Shown here piece after piece: positions 1 to 6,609 of a DNA stretch of 10,547 nucleotides (its first letter is position 1; every line of letters begins with the position of its first letter). Made by a program: the position numbers and the translations under genes. The notes under the pieces were generated by a model. It had not been told where the DNA came from. It ran no database searches and saw only the letters and a list, made by a program, of their open reading frames with translations. Source of the stretch: Prolixibacteraceae bacterium (GTDB lineage Bacteria; Bacteroidota; Bacteroidia; Bacteroidales; Prolixibacteraceae); contig DAIDJX010000104.1 of NCBI GenBank assembly GCA_027451165.1, forward strand, positions 1-10,547. Direction: 5' to 3'.

Positions 1-19
1 AAACAACCTTAGAATAACT

Positions 20-101
20 TCTTCGTGCATCTTTGTGTCTTTGTTCCTTCTTGGCATAATCCGAGACCACCAGGGCGCTAAGGCACAAAGAAGGCACGAA
101 G
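20..101. repeat. Imperfect palindromic intergenic repeat, copy A
   Basis: The left arm (about 20-43, with core GTGTCTTTGT at 34-43) is an approximate reverse complement of the right arm (about 77-101, GGCACAAAG followed by GGCACGAAG), with a one-base gap. The right arm also matches copy B at 641-732 in direct orientation: GGCGCTA, one variable base, then GGCACAAAG is shared, and a second GGCAC(G/A)AAG unit follows in both. The element ends 11 bases from the stop codon of the minus-strand gene at 113-595, so it may fold at the 3' end of that transcript. From experience, repeats of this flavour (CTTTGTG / CACAAAG units) are dispersed between genes in many Bacteroidota genomes. No transposase is associated. 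Confidence 0.7.
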
Positions 102-112
102 TATTTCAATAG

Positions 113-595
113 TTAAAATTTATGGATGACCAAATTGAATTTTTCAGCCCAGTTCTGTGCTACCATTAATTCATTGGCCAAATCCTTGTCCTCTGCTTCC
201 GAATAGACAGGAAAAGTGACTTCTTCCGTTCCCTTGTTTTTGGGAGTGAAACGCAACGTGATCTTGTTGACCACATCATTGTCATACTTTGAACCGGAAT
301 TGAGCAACTCTTTGTTCACAGAACAACGGTTAAACTGTTTTAAATCTGCAATATACAGTTTATGGTCGCCGGGTGTCAGCACCGCAAGAGCTCCTTTGAA
401 TCCTTCCCTGTCTATTCCGATAACCTTGTTCTTAAAAGATTCATGTTCGGAAATGGAAATGTTCATTCCTTTGCCAAGGGCTGAAATCTCCTTTTCCAGT
501 TTGCGTTTTCCTGCTCCCTGGGTATGAATGAGGTACCAGATGGGAACAATGATGAGGGCGGTTATAATAATGCCTATTATGGTAATTGAATTCAT
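113..595 (-). CDS. Small membrane-anchored protein of unknown function
   Basis: This 160-residue protein is not a family I recognise. It has one strongly hydrophobic N-terminal helix (about residues 4-24), followed at once by basic residues (K30, R31, K32). By the positive-inside rule the N-terminus would face out and the soluble domain (about 33-160) would stay in the cytoplasm. That domain alternates short charged and beta-prone segments (for example KITLRFTPK near residue 111) and has one cysteine, with no metal or nucleotide motif. The ATG at 593-595 places the helix right at the N-terminus and is the natural start. No Shine-Dalgarno sequence or clear TAnnTTTG box is visible upstream. The gene stands alone between two related palindromic repeats. 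A single-helix anchored domain of a Bacteroidota-specific family is the likeliest reading, and the function is unknown. Confidence 0.75.
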   Translation of the reverse strand: MNSITIIGIIITALIIVPIWYLIHTQGAGKRKLEKEISALGKGMNISISEHESFKNKVIGIDREGFKGALAVLTPGDHKLYIADLKQFNRCSVNKELLNSGSKYDNDVVNKITLRFTPKNKGTEEVTFPVYSEAEDKDLANELMVAQNWAEKFNLVIHKF

Positions 596-640
596 GATAT
601 ACTTTTTTAATGGTTGAATTTTGATAAAATTTTGTTTGGT

Positions 641-732
641 GCCACGAAGGCGCTATGGCACAAAGGGGCACAAAGAACAAATCACTGAATCTCAAATCCT
701 TTTGATTCTTAGTGCCTTAGTGTCTTTGTGGC
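641..732. repeat. Imperfect palindromic intergenic repeat, copy B
   Basis: The arms at 641-665 and 708-732 are reverse complements at 20 of 25 positions. An inner pairing (GAATC at 687-691 with GATTC at 704-708) extends the fold. The left arm carries the GGCGCTA(T)GGCACAAAG core also present in copy A (73-90), and the right arm carries the GTGTCTTTGT core also present in A's left arm. The two copies are therefore the same family in the same orientation. B lies 45 bases upstream of the start codon of the gene at 113-595. It could be a MITE-like or REP-like element, a transcript-end hairpin, or both. Confidence 0.75.
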
Positions 733-784
733 AAAATTATGAATGGCTGATTGAGCCAGCACCCGGAATATTTGGCTGGCTGGT

Positions 785-1189
785 TTACGAAAATTCGTGG
801 TAGGGAAAGAAAAGTATTGATTTACAGGGAGTAAATGATACTGAGTTGATAACCAGTATCTTTCTGATCACTTTTCTGACCGGCGACTCGAAGAAGCCTT
901 TGCACAGCGTTGACAGGGCCTGCACCCTGATTTCCACTTTCCAGGCTTGTACCGGTGATTCGCTGGTTCGTTGGGGAAGGAAAAAACTGGCTACGGACTC
1001 AGCAGAAGGTTGAAAAAAGATCCCCGCGCCAACGCTGTTGTCTGTTGATTTTGATGGATCTGAAGGAATGGCATAAACGAATACGCTGTACAATATCAGC
1101 AATTGCGCAAGGATCCACGCTGTGTTTTCCCTGGCCTTTTTCAAACGTTGTATGATCCCGCTTTTTTGCACCTGTACCTCTTCAGCCAC
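785..1189 (-). CDS. Predicted small membrane-anchored protein, no recognised family (GTG start)
   Basis: This is a 134-codon frame starting at GTG (1187-1189) and ending in TAA. The first 20 residues are basic (K9, R15, K17, K18, R20). A hydrophobic segment follows (about 23-42, WILAQLLILYSVFVYAIP), then a tail of about 90 residues. The charge pattern predicts the N-terminus inside and the tail in the periplasm. Codon choice by eye resembles the neighbouring genes, and the start lies 38 bases downstream of the aminotransferase stop on the same strand, so the two may be co-transcribed. I do not recognise the sequence. The only nearby ATG (1189-1191) is out of frame and yields a peptide of 16 residues, so GTG is required. 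It could be a genuine lineage-specific gene or a chance frame. Confidence 0.45.
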   Translation of the reverse strand: MAEEVQVQKSGIIQRLKKARENTAWILAQLLILYSVFVYAIPSDPSKSTDNSVGAGIFFQPSAESVASFFLPQRTSESPVQAWKVEIRVQALSTLCKGFFESPVRKVIRKILVINSVSFTPCKSILFFPYHEFS

Positions 1190-1227
1190 ATAGTTTCAGC
1201 GCACAAAAATAGCAATATTAACTCATC

Positions 1228-2424
1228 CTAACGGGTGCCGGCATATACTTTAAGCGCTTCTTCCAGGATTTTCAGGCAAACTGCCAGATCTTCCTTTTTC
1301 AATACATAGGCAATGCGGGCTTCATTAAGCCCCAATCCCGGCGTAGTATAAAATCCTGATGCAGGTGCCATAAACAGGGTTTGTCCTTCATATTGAAAAT
1401 CGCTCAGCAGCCACTTGCAGAAATGGTCGGCATTGTTCACCGGCAGTCGGGCAACAGTGTAAAAGGCGCCCATCGGGATGGGTGAAAATACACCGGGAAT
1501 CCTGTTTAACCCGTCGACCAGGAAATTCCGGCGTTGCAGGTATTCATTGTAATGGCTGAGCATATATTCGTCATCCACCGACAGGGAGGCTTCGGCGGCA
1601 ATCTGGCCAATGAGCGGGGGACTCAGCCGGGCCTGGCAAAACTTCATCACATTGGTGTGTACTTCCCGGTTCTTGGTCACCAAAGCCCCGACCCGGATAC
1701 CACATTCACTGTAGCGTTTGGAAACTGAATCAATCAGGATGACATTGTTTTCGATACCTTTCAGGTGAAAAGCGGATATATAAGGGGCGCCGGTATAGCA
1801 AAACTCCCGGTATACTTCGTCGGAAAAGAGGAACAGATCATATTTCTTGACCAAATCCCTGATTTTGTGCATTTCTTCCCGCGTATACAGATAGCCGGTA
1901 GGGTTGTTGGGATTGCAGATCATGATGCCCTTGGTTTTAGGGGTGATCAGCTTTTCAAATTCCTTTACAGGCGGCAGCGCAAATCCCTCTTCAATTCTGG
2001 AGGGGATGGATTTGATCACCGCTCCGGCGCTGATGGCAAACGCGGTGTAATTGGCATAGGCCGGTTCCGGAACGATGATTTCATCCCCGGGATCCAGACA
2101 GGCCATAAACGCAAAAGTTACAGCCTCGCTTCCACCGGTGGTGATGATGATTTCCTCCGGACTAACCTCTATCTTAAATTTATGATAATATTTGGCCAGT
2201 TTCTGTCGCAGGGACAAAATCCCGTCGCTGGGAGAGTATTCCAGCACCTTTCGGTCGATGTTCCGGATGGCATCCATCGCTACCTGGGGAGAGGGCAGGT
2301 CGGGCTGACCGATATTCAAATGATATACTTTAATACCCCGCGCCTTGGCTTTGTTGGCGTAGGGAACCAGTTTCCGTATCGGAGAGTCTGGCATGATGGT
2401 TCCGCGGTAGGAAATATCGGGCAT
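1228..2424 (-). CDS. Class I PLP-dependent aminotransferase (aspartate aminotransferase-like)
   Basis: This 398-residue cytosolic enzyme should transfer the amino group of an amino acid to a 2-oxo acid using pyridoxal phosphate. The fold-type I signatures appear in order: LNIGQPD (36-42) in the N-terminal arm, TGGSEA (96-101) for cofactor phosphate, NPNNPTG (171-177) with the ring-contacting Asn, SDEVY (201-205) with D202 for the pyridine nitrogen and Y205, and SVSKRYSECGIRVG (233-246) with K236 as the Schiff-base lysine. R370 in NEARIAYV should bind the substrate carboxylate. Length is normal for the family. The first ATG is preferred because the conserved RGxxMPxSPIRKL segment lies downstream of it. 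It is divergent from ald across a 193-base promoter region. The amino-acid specificity cannot be read from the sequence; aspartate, alanine or another substrate are all possible. Confidence 0.93.
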   Translation of the reverse strand: MPDISYRGTIMPDSPIRKLVPYANKAKARGIKVYHLNIGQPDLPSPQVAMDAIRNIDRKVLEYSPSDGILSLRQKLAKYYHKFKIEVSPEEIIITTGGSEAVTFAFMACLDPGDEIIVPEPAYANYTAFAISAGAVIKSIPSRIEEGFALPPVKEFEKLITPKTKGIMICNPNNPTGYLYTREEMHKIRDLVKKYDLFLFSDEVYREFCYTGAPYISAFHLKGIENNVILIDSVSKRYSECGIRVGALVTKNREVHTNVMKFCQARLSPPLIGQIAAEASLSVDDEYMLSHYNEYLQRRNFLVDGLNRIPGVFSPIPMGAFYTVARLPVNNADHFCKWLLSDFQYEGQTLFMAPASGFYTTPGLGLNEARIAYVLKKEDLAVCLKILEEALKVYAGTR

Positions 2425-2446
2425 TGCTTACAAATATCAGTTTTCG

Positions 2447-2454
2447 CAAAGATA
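2447..2454 (-). promoter_or_regulatory. Predicted -7 promoter box of the aminotransferase gene
   Basis: Read on the minus strand this is TATCTTTG, an exact match to the Bacteroidota -7 consensus TAnnTTTG, with 22 bases between it and the start codon. I see no good TTTG -33 box at the expected distance, so the call rests on the -7 box alone. A short inverted repeat (GATAA-CA-TTATC, 2451-2462) overlaps the box. Confidence 0.45.
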
Positions 2455-2581
2455 ACATTATCAGATTAATATAACAGTCGTTTAATTTCTGTCAGATTGT
2501 TATCAAAACACAAACTTTGCAGATGTTCAGCAATTTGTGAAAGTGATAATATTTGTCATATTTTCAGTCCCTTCATTCATT

Positions 2582-2589
2582 TAACTTTG
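2582..2589 (+). promoter_or_regulatory. Predicted -7 promoter box of ald
   Basis: TAACTTTG matches the Bacteroidota -7 consensus TAnnTTTG exactly and lies 28 bases before the ald start codon, giving a leader of roughly 20 A-rich bases with no Shine-Dalgarno sequence. The nearest upstream TTTG (2552-2555) is about 26 bases away, farther than the usual spacer, so the -33 element is weak or absent. This would suit a promoter that needs an activator, but that is inference. Confidence 0.45.
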
Positions 2590-2617
2590 CCGCTAATGAA
2601 TTTAAAAAACAACAGAT

Positions 2618-3733
2618 ATGATTATCGGAGTACCAAAAGAGATTAAAGCCAATGAAAACCGGGTTTCAGTGACACCGGCAGGAGTTGCAGAACTGGTTAA
2701 AAGGCATCATACGGTTTATGTACAAACCGGCGCCGGACTGGGCAGCAGTTTTCGTGATGACATGTATGTTGCTGCTGGCGCAACCATTTTACCCACCATT
2801 GAGGAGGTGTATGGAATTGCTGAAATGATTATTAAGGTGAAAGAACCGATCGAATCAGAATACAAGCTGGTGAAAAAGGACCAGATTATCTACACTTATT
2901 TTCATTTTGCCTCTTCTGAAACGCTTACAATGGCCATGATTGAAAGTGGTGCCATTTGTCTGGCCTATGAGACGGTGGAACTTCCCGACCGCTCGCTGCC
3001 CTTGCTGGTTCCCATGAGCGAAGTCGCCGGAAGGATGTCCATTCAGCAGGGTGCTAAATACCTGGAGAAAACATTCGGGGGTTCCGGCGTACTGCTGGGT
3101 GGTGTTCCCGGTGTACCTCCTGCAAAAGTACTGGTGATCGGTGGTGGAATCGTCGGAACAGAAGCTGCCAAAATGGCTGCCGGTCTGGGCGCCGATGTTA
3201 CCATCATGGACCTCAGCCTTCCCCGTTTACGGTATCTTGCCGACATCATGCCCGCCAATGTGAAGACCATGATGAGCAATCATTACAACATTTCTGAAAT
3301 GGTGCAAACCCACGACCTCGTGGTGGGTGCCGTGCTTATTCCCGGCGCTAAAGCCCCGAAACTGGTCACCCGCGACATGCTGAAAACCATGCGTCCAGGT
3401 ACCGTTTTGGTAGATGTGGCTGTTGACCAGGGTGGCTGTTTCGAAACCACCAAAGCTACAACCCATGCCAATCCGACCTTTACCATTGATGAGGTGATCC
3501 ATTATTGCGTAGCCAACATGCCAGGCGCTGTGCCAAAGACATCCACCCTGGCCCTGACCAATGCCACTCTGCCTTATGCGCTTGATATTGCGGGAAAAGG
3601 TTGGAAAAAAGCATGTCAGGACAATGCCTCCCTGGCCAAAGGACTAAATATTGTGCACGGTAAAGTAGTCTATCAGGGAGTTGCGGAAGCCTTTAACCTG
3701 CCTTTTACTTCACCGGATACGGAGCTTGCATAA
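2618..3733 (+). CDS. ald: Alanine dehydrogenase
   Basis: This 371-residue enzyme carries out the reversible NAD-dependent oxidative deamination of L-alanine to pyruvate and ammonium in the cytosol. Its length is standard. The N-terminal catalytic domain begins MIIGVPKEIKANENRVSVTP and has the family's substrate residues at their usual numbers: R15, K75 and H96. The Rossmann domain carries GGGIVG (175-180) and D198, the acidic residue after the second strand that selects NAD over NADP. D270 (VDVAVDQGG) is the conserved catalytic aspartate. NMPGAVPKTST (300-310) is also typical. The ATG at 2618 is the only sensible start because it precedes the conserved first strand. The gene has its own -7 box, is divergent from the aminotransferase, and converges on the addB-like gene with only 8 bases between stop codons. 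It can supply pyruvate from alanine or assimilate ammonium, depending on conditions. Confidence 0.97.
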   Translation: MIIGVPKEIKANENRVSVTPAGVAELVKRHHTVYVQTGAGLGSSFRDDMYVAAGATILPTIEEVYGIAEMIIKVKEPIESEYKLVKKDQIIYTYFHFASSETLTMAMIESGAICLAYETVELPDRSLPLLVPMSEVAGRMSIQQGAKYLEKTFGGSGVLLGGVPGVPPAKVLVIGGGIVGTEAAKMAAGLGADVTIMDLSLPRLRYLADIMPANVKTMMSNHYNISEMVQTHDLVVGAVLIPGAKAPKLVTRDMLKTMRPGTVLVDVAVDQGGCFETTKATTHANPTFTIDEVIHYCVANMPGAVPKTSTLALTNATLPYALDIAGKGWKKACQDNASLAKGLNIVHGKVVYQGVAEAFNLPFTSPDTELA

Positions 3734-3741
3734 GTGATAAT

Positions 3742-6609
3742 TTATCCTCTCCGGCAAATTCCGGAGAAAGGACAATAACTGCAACGATCAGAAAACGGAG
3801 TTTGGAAAAACTCCGTTTTTTGTGAATAGATATCCCTCAGAATTTCCTGAAGAAAACTTTCCACCATTCCCGATGACTCAGGCATTACCACGGTTGATTT
3901 GTCCATCATAACATCTGAGTTCCCCATCCCTTTTTTAACGCTCAATACGGGATATACAGCCGCTTTAACCGGTATACTCCCATTTTCTTGCCTGTGCACG
4001 ATCCAGGCGTATATCAGCGATTGGATGGCTTCTTTTTTCAATTCTTTCCTGGAAGTGTCGAAGAGCTGTTCAAAAGTGGGAAAGCGCATATTGCCTGACT
4101 TCAGGGTGCCTGTTTTGTAATCAACTATCCTGAGTATACCCTCTTTTTCGTCCAGGCGGTCTGATCTTCCTCCTATGCGGAGTTGCCGGATATGGCCATC
4201 AATATCGACCTGTAGTTCTGCATTACAGGGTTTTTCAAGTGAGACAAGGGTAATGGGCGCCTGTTCCCGGTCATATTCCAGCACATTCCGGATATAGGCC
4301 ATTACCGTGGATTTGATCAGTAAGGCTTTGCCTTCCAGTGGTATATCAGTTTCCTTTCCCTTAAACGACTTGTAAAACTCGCTGGTAAAAGCCTCCATTA
4401 CTGCCTTTTCAATTCTTCCTTTGTCGTTTAACAGGACTGAAAAATCAGCTTCCTGCATGATTTTTCCGGTGAAAGGAAGATACAGTGTTTCCATGGCTTT
4501 GTGGAATATATTCCCGAAAACCATACGATCTATATCTTCTTTGACTTCCTCTTCTTCTCTGAGCCCCACCACATAGCTGAGGTAGAATTTCATCCGGCAA
4601 TGCAGGAAAGCAACAATGGCGCTAGGGGATAGCGGTGTTTCCTTATGATTATAATCGAGCAGACGCCTGGCAGTTGCTTCGGACGAGAATGCTGTCAGTG
4701 GTGTCCCGTTGTTTTTCATCAGTGGATAATCGAAATTCCTTTTCACCACCTGATGCGGGGAGTGCAATTCCAGCTGGAAGCCCAATCTGCTCAGTTCTCC
4801 GCCCGACAATGCTTCACGGACGCTGTTCCAGGTGGCAGTCACTTCTTCAGTCCGCTGTATCAACCGGTAGAAATAATATGAATACATCGCATCCTGATCG
4901 TCAATCCCGGGCAACCCGAAAGCCTTTCTCATGCTGTAAGGGATCATGGATGGAGCAGCATCTCCTTTAGGCCATTCATCCTCATTCAACCCAATAATGA
5001 TCAGTCGCTCAAAATCGAGACACCGGGTTTCGAGAATGCCCATCACCTGAATCCCCGACAAGGGCTCTCCTTCAAAAGGTACCGCTACCTTGTTGAGGTA
5101 CTGCATCATCAGGCGGAAGAAAATTGCCGGGGAGATGTCAAAAACTCCGTTCCTGAGATGACGTTCCATGACCGACTCCAGTTTTTCAAGCGCCAGATAG
5201 GTGGCATAAATAGTCTCTTTCAGTATGGTATTTTCCGGCTGCCTGGTGACCTGGGTGTAAAGTTGCCGCAGCAGGTTCAGAAAATAACCGGGATACGCTG
5301 CAACGGATTGGGGCAGGGTGAAAATACACTGGTGCAATCCTGAAAAGAAGAGCTTTTCCGGAGGAATGTAAATCAGGTTTTGTTCCTTCCACTCCTTTGT
5401 GGCAGCGTTCACCTTATCTGTTTCCAAATCACGCAGCAGCTGATGGGAAAGGAGATCCAGCACAGGTTTAAAATAAAACCCGTCCTTTTCTTTTCCCGGA
5501 GCTGTCCGCCGCAGCAAGGTTGTAATCAGGTTCAGCAGGCTCACCACCGGGGAATTTTTCACAGGATAACCCATGGTGACATTCACCGGCGGGGCGTCAG
5601 CGGGAATGGCGCCCAGGGTGTGGAATAAAAGAGATTCATCGGCCAGCACGACCGCGGTATGGTCAAAACGGGTTGAAGTATCCTCTCCGGTAGTTTTCAG
5701 TATTTCAGGGATAATCTGGCTCTGACCGGTCAGGGAGGGGAAAGCCACCAGCTCAATTTTCTTCTTCCTGCTGAAATGGTCAGTCTGAAGGAGGAAATCG
5801 GGTGGGGGAGGAAACAGTTCCAGGTTTTCCCTGATAAATTTTCCGGCTGTGTTTACCGGGTTGTTAAGATAATAGTCGTCATAATCCCACAGGAAAACAG
5901 CTTTGCCTTCGTTTCGCAGGTGTGAAAACACCTGTTTTTCGCACTTGTTGAGGGCGTTCATCCCTATGATCACCTGGTTTTTACGGGGAAGTTGGTATTT
6001 CCCGGATTGCAGCTTGCTCAGCCCGTCCCGCATAATCATTCCGGCATATCCTTCACCTGTGGAATGTAGTTTTTCCCTGAATCCTGAATAAATGCTGCCC
6101 AGCTTTTCCCAGATGAACAGAAAATCCTTCTCATGTTCAAACTGCTCCCAGCTTTTCAGGGAACCCCAGAACCGGACAATGGTTTTTTTCTGCTCCTCTG
6201 TCAGGTAATCAAAGTGAAGTTCCATCTCCTTCAACGACAGTAAATTACGGAAGAGATCCTCTGCGGGGACCAGGTATTTGTCGATGTCGTCAAAATCAGA
6301 CAGGAGAACTTCTCCCCAGAAGTAGAAATCGTCAAAGCTTTCTTTGGTACCGGTTTCCTTCACATAGACTTCGTAAAGGGTGGCGATCAACCTGAGTGGA
6401 TCAGCTGCATGAAGCTCCGACATGGCACAAATCCACTCGTTCACCGGAATGACCTGTGGACCGATGACGGCATGGGGAAGACGTTCCCTCAGGTAGGCGG
6501 TAAAAAAGAGGCCTGAACGCCGGTTGGGAACAACGATTACCGTTTCCTTCAGTTCATCGCCATATTTTCGCAGGACAAATTCTGCACAGGTTTCCAGAAA
6601 GCGTTGCAT
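3742..6609 (-). CDS. AddB-like PD-(D/E)XK nuclease / inactive helicase subunit of an AddAB-type repair complex
   Basis: This 955-residue protein has the layout of AddB. The N-terminal helicase-like part lacks a Walker A motif: VPNRRSGLFF (27-36) sits where GxxGxGKT would be, so ATP-driven motor activity is unlikely. A late helicase-type motif is visible (LETRCLDFERLIIIGLNEDEWP region, 526-547). The C-terminal nuclease has H703 (FGNIFHKA), D817 (GRSDRLD), D830 and K832 (VDYKTG) and Q863/Y867. The 13-residue D817-D830 spacing equals that of RecB's D1067-D1080. Four cysteines, C671, C943, C946 and C952 (CxxCxxxxxC), fit the AddB iron-sulfur cluster. It should process double-strand DNA ends for recombination together with an AddA/RecB-type helicase, which is not in this window. 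Its ATG abuts the TAA of the upstream peptidase gene, implying one transcript and translational coupling. Confidence 0.88.
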   Translation of the reverse strand: MQRFLETCAEFVLRKYGDELKETVIVVPNRRSGLFFTAYLRERLPHAVIGPQVIPVNEWICAMSELHAADPLRLIATLYEVYVKETGTKESFDDFYFWGEVLLSDFDDIDKYLVPAEDLFRNLLSLKEMELHFDYLTEEQKKTIVRFWGSLKSWEQFEHEKDFLFIWEKLGSIYSGFREKLHSTGEGYAGMIMRDGLSKLQSGKYQLPRKNQVIIGMNALNKCEKQVFSHLRNEGKAVFLWDYDDYYLNNPVNTAGKFIRENLELFPPPPDFLLQTDHFSRKKKIELVAFPSLTGQSQIIPEILKTTGEDTSTRFDHTAVVLADESLLFHTLGAIPADAPPVNVTMGYPVKNSPVVSLLNLITTLLRRTAPGKEKDGFYFKPVLDLLSHQLLRDLETDKVNAATKEWKEQNLIYIPPEKLFFSGLHQCIFTLPQSVAAYPGYFLNLLRQLYTQVTRQPENTILKETIYATYLALEKLESVMERHLRNGVFDISPAIFFRLMMQYLNKVAVPFEGEPLSGIQVMGILETRCLDFERLIIIGLNEDEWPKGDAAPSMIPYSMRKAFGLPGIDDQDAMYSYYFYRLIQRTEEVTATWNSVREALSGGELSRLGFQLELHSPHQVVKRNFDYPLMKNNGTPLTAFSSEATARRLLDYNHKETPLSPSAIVAFLHCRMKFYLSYVVGLREEEEVKEDIDRMVFGNIFHKAMETLYLPFTGKIMQEADFSVLLNDKGRIEKAVMEAFTSEFYKSFKGKETDIPLEGKALLIKSTVMAYIRNVLEYDREQAPITLVSLEKPCNAELQVDIDGHIRQLRIGGRSDRLDEKEGILRIVDYKTGTLKSGNMRFPTFEQLFDTSRKELKKEAIQSLIYAWIVHRQENGSIPVKAAVYPVLSVKKGMGNSDVMMDKSTVVMPESSGMVESFLQEILRDIYSQKTEFFQTPFSDRCSYCPFSGICRRG
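3748..3767 (-). other. Small hairpin at the very end of the addB-like gene
   Basis: TCTCCGG (3748-3754) pairs with CCGGAGA (3761-3767) around a six-base loop. It overlaps the codons of the final iron-sulfur cysteine region and ends a few bases before the addB-like stop. In the minus direction it is followed by an A/T-rich but not T-run sequence, so it may help define the 3' end of the addB-like transcript without being a canonical terminator. Confidence 0.3.
3792..3821 (+). terminator. Intrinsic terminator of ald, inside the addB-like coding sequence
   Basis: A perfect 12-base-pair stem (3792-3803 with 3808-3819: AAAACGGAGTTT / AAACTCCGTTTT) closes a GGAA tetraloop and runs into six T (3816-3821). 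This is a textbook rho-independent terminator on the plus strand, 58 bases after the ald stop. On the other strand the same bases are codons K931-S940 of the AddB-like protein, immediately before its C-terminal cysteine triplet. In the minus direction the T-run is only four bases and belongs to the stem, so termination there should be weaker. Confidence 0.88.

Noticed and set aside
20..732. CRISPR-like array or insertion sequence formed by the two repeats
   Set aside because: There are only two imperfect, self-complementary copies, more than 500 bases apart with a gene between them, and no transposase or cas gene.
754..781. Hairpin AGCCAGC / GCTGGCT downstream of the 785-1189 gene as a terminator
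   Set aside because: The stem is 7 bp with a 14-base loop and no T-run follows on the minus strand, so it does not meet the usual pattern for an intrinsic terminator.
441..803. Small open frames on both strands running through the palindromic repeat at 641-732
   Set aside because: They overlap the repeat and the 113-595 gene. Their translations reflect the repeat sequence and carry no domain.
1765..2469. A 234-codon open frame on the plus strand, antisense to the aminotransferase
   Set aside because: It lies almost entirely opposite a gene with complete catalytic motifs, and its translation has no recognisable domain. It is a shadow of the real gene's codon bias.
2552..2555. TTTG as the -33 box of the ald promoter
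   Set aside because: It is about 26 bases from the TAACTTTG box, farther than the usual spacer of about 20, so I did not count it as part of the promoter.
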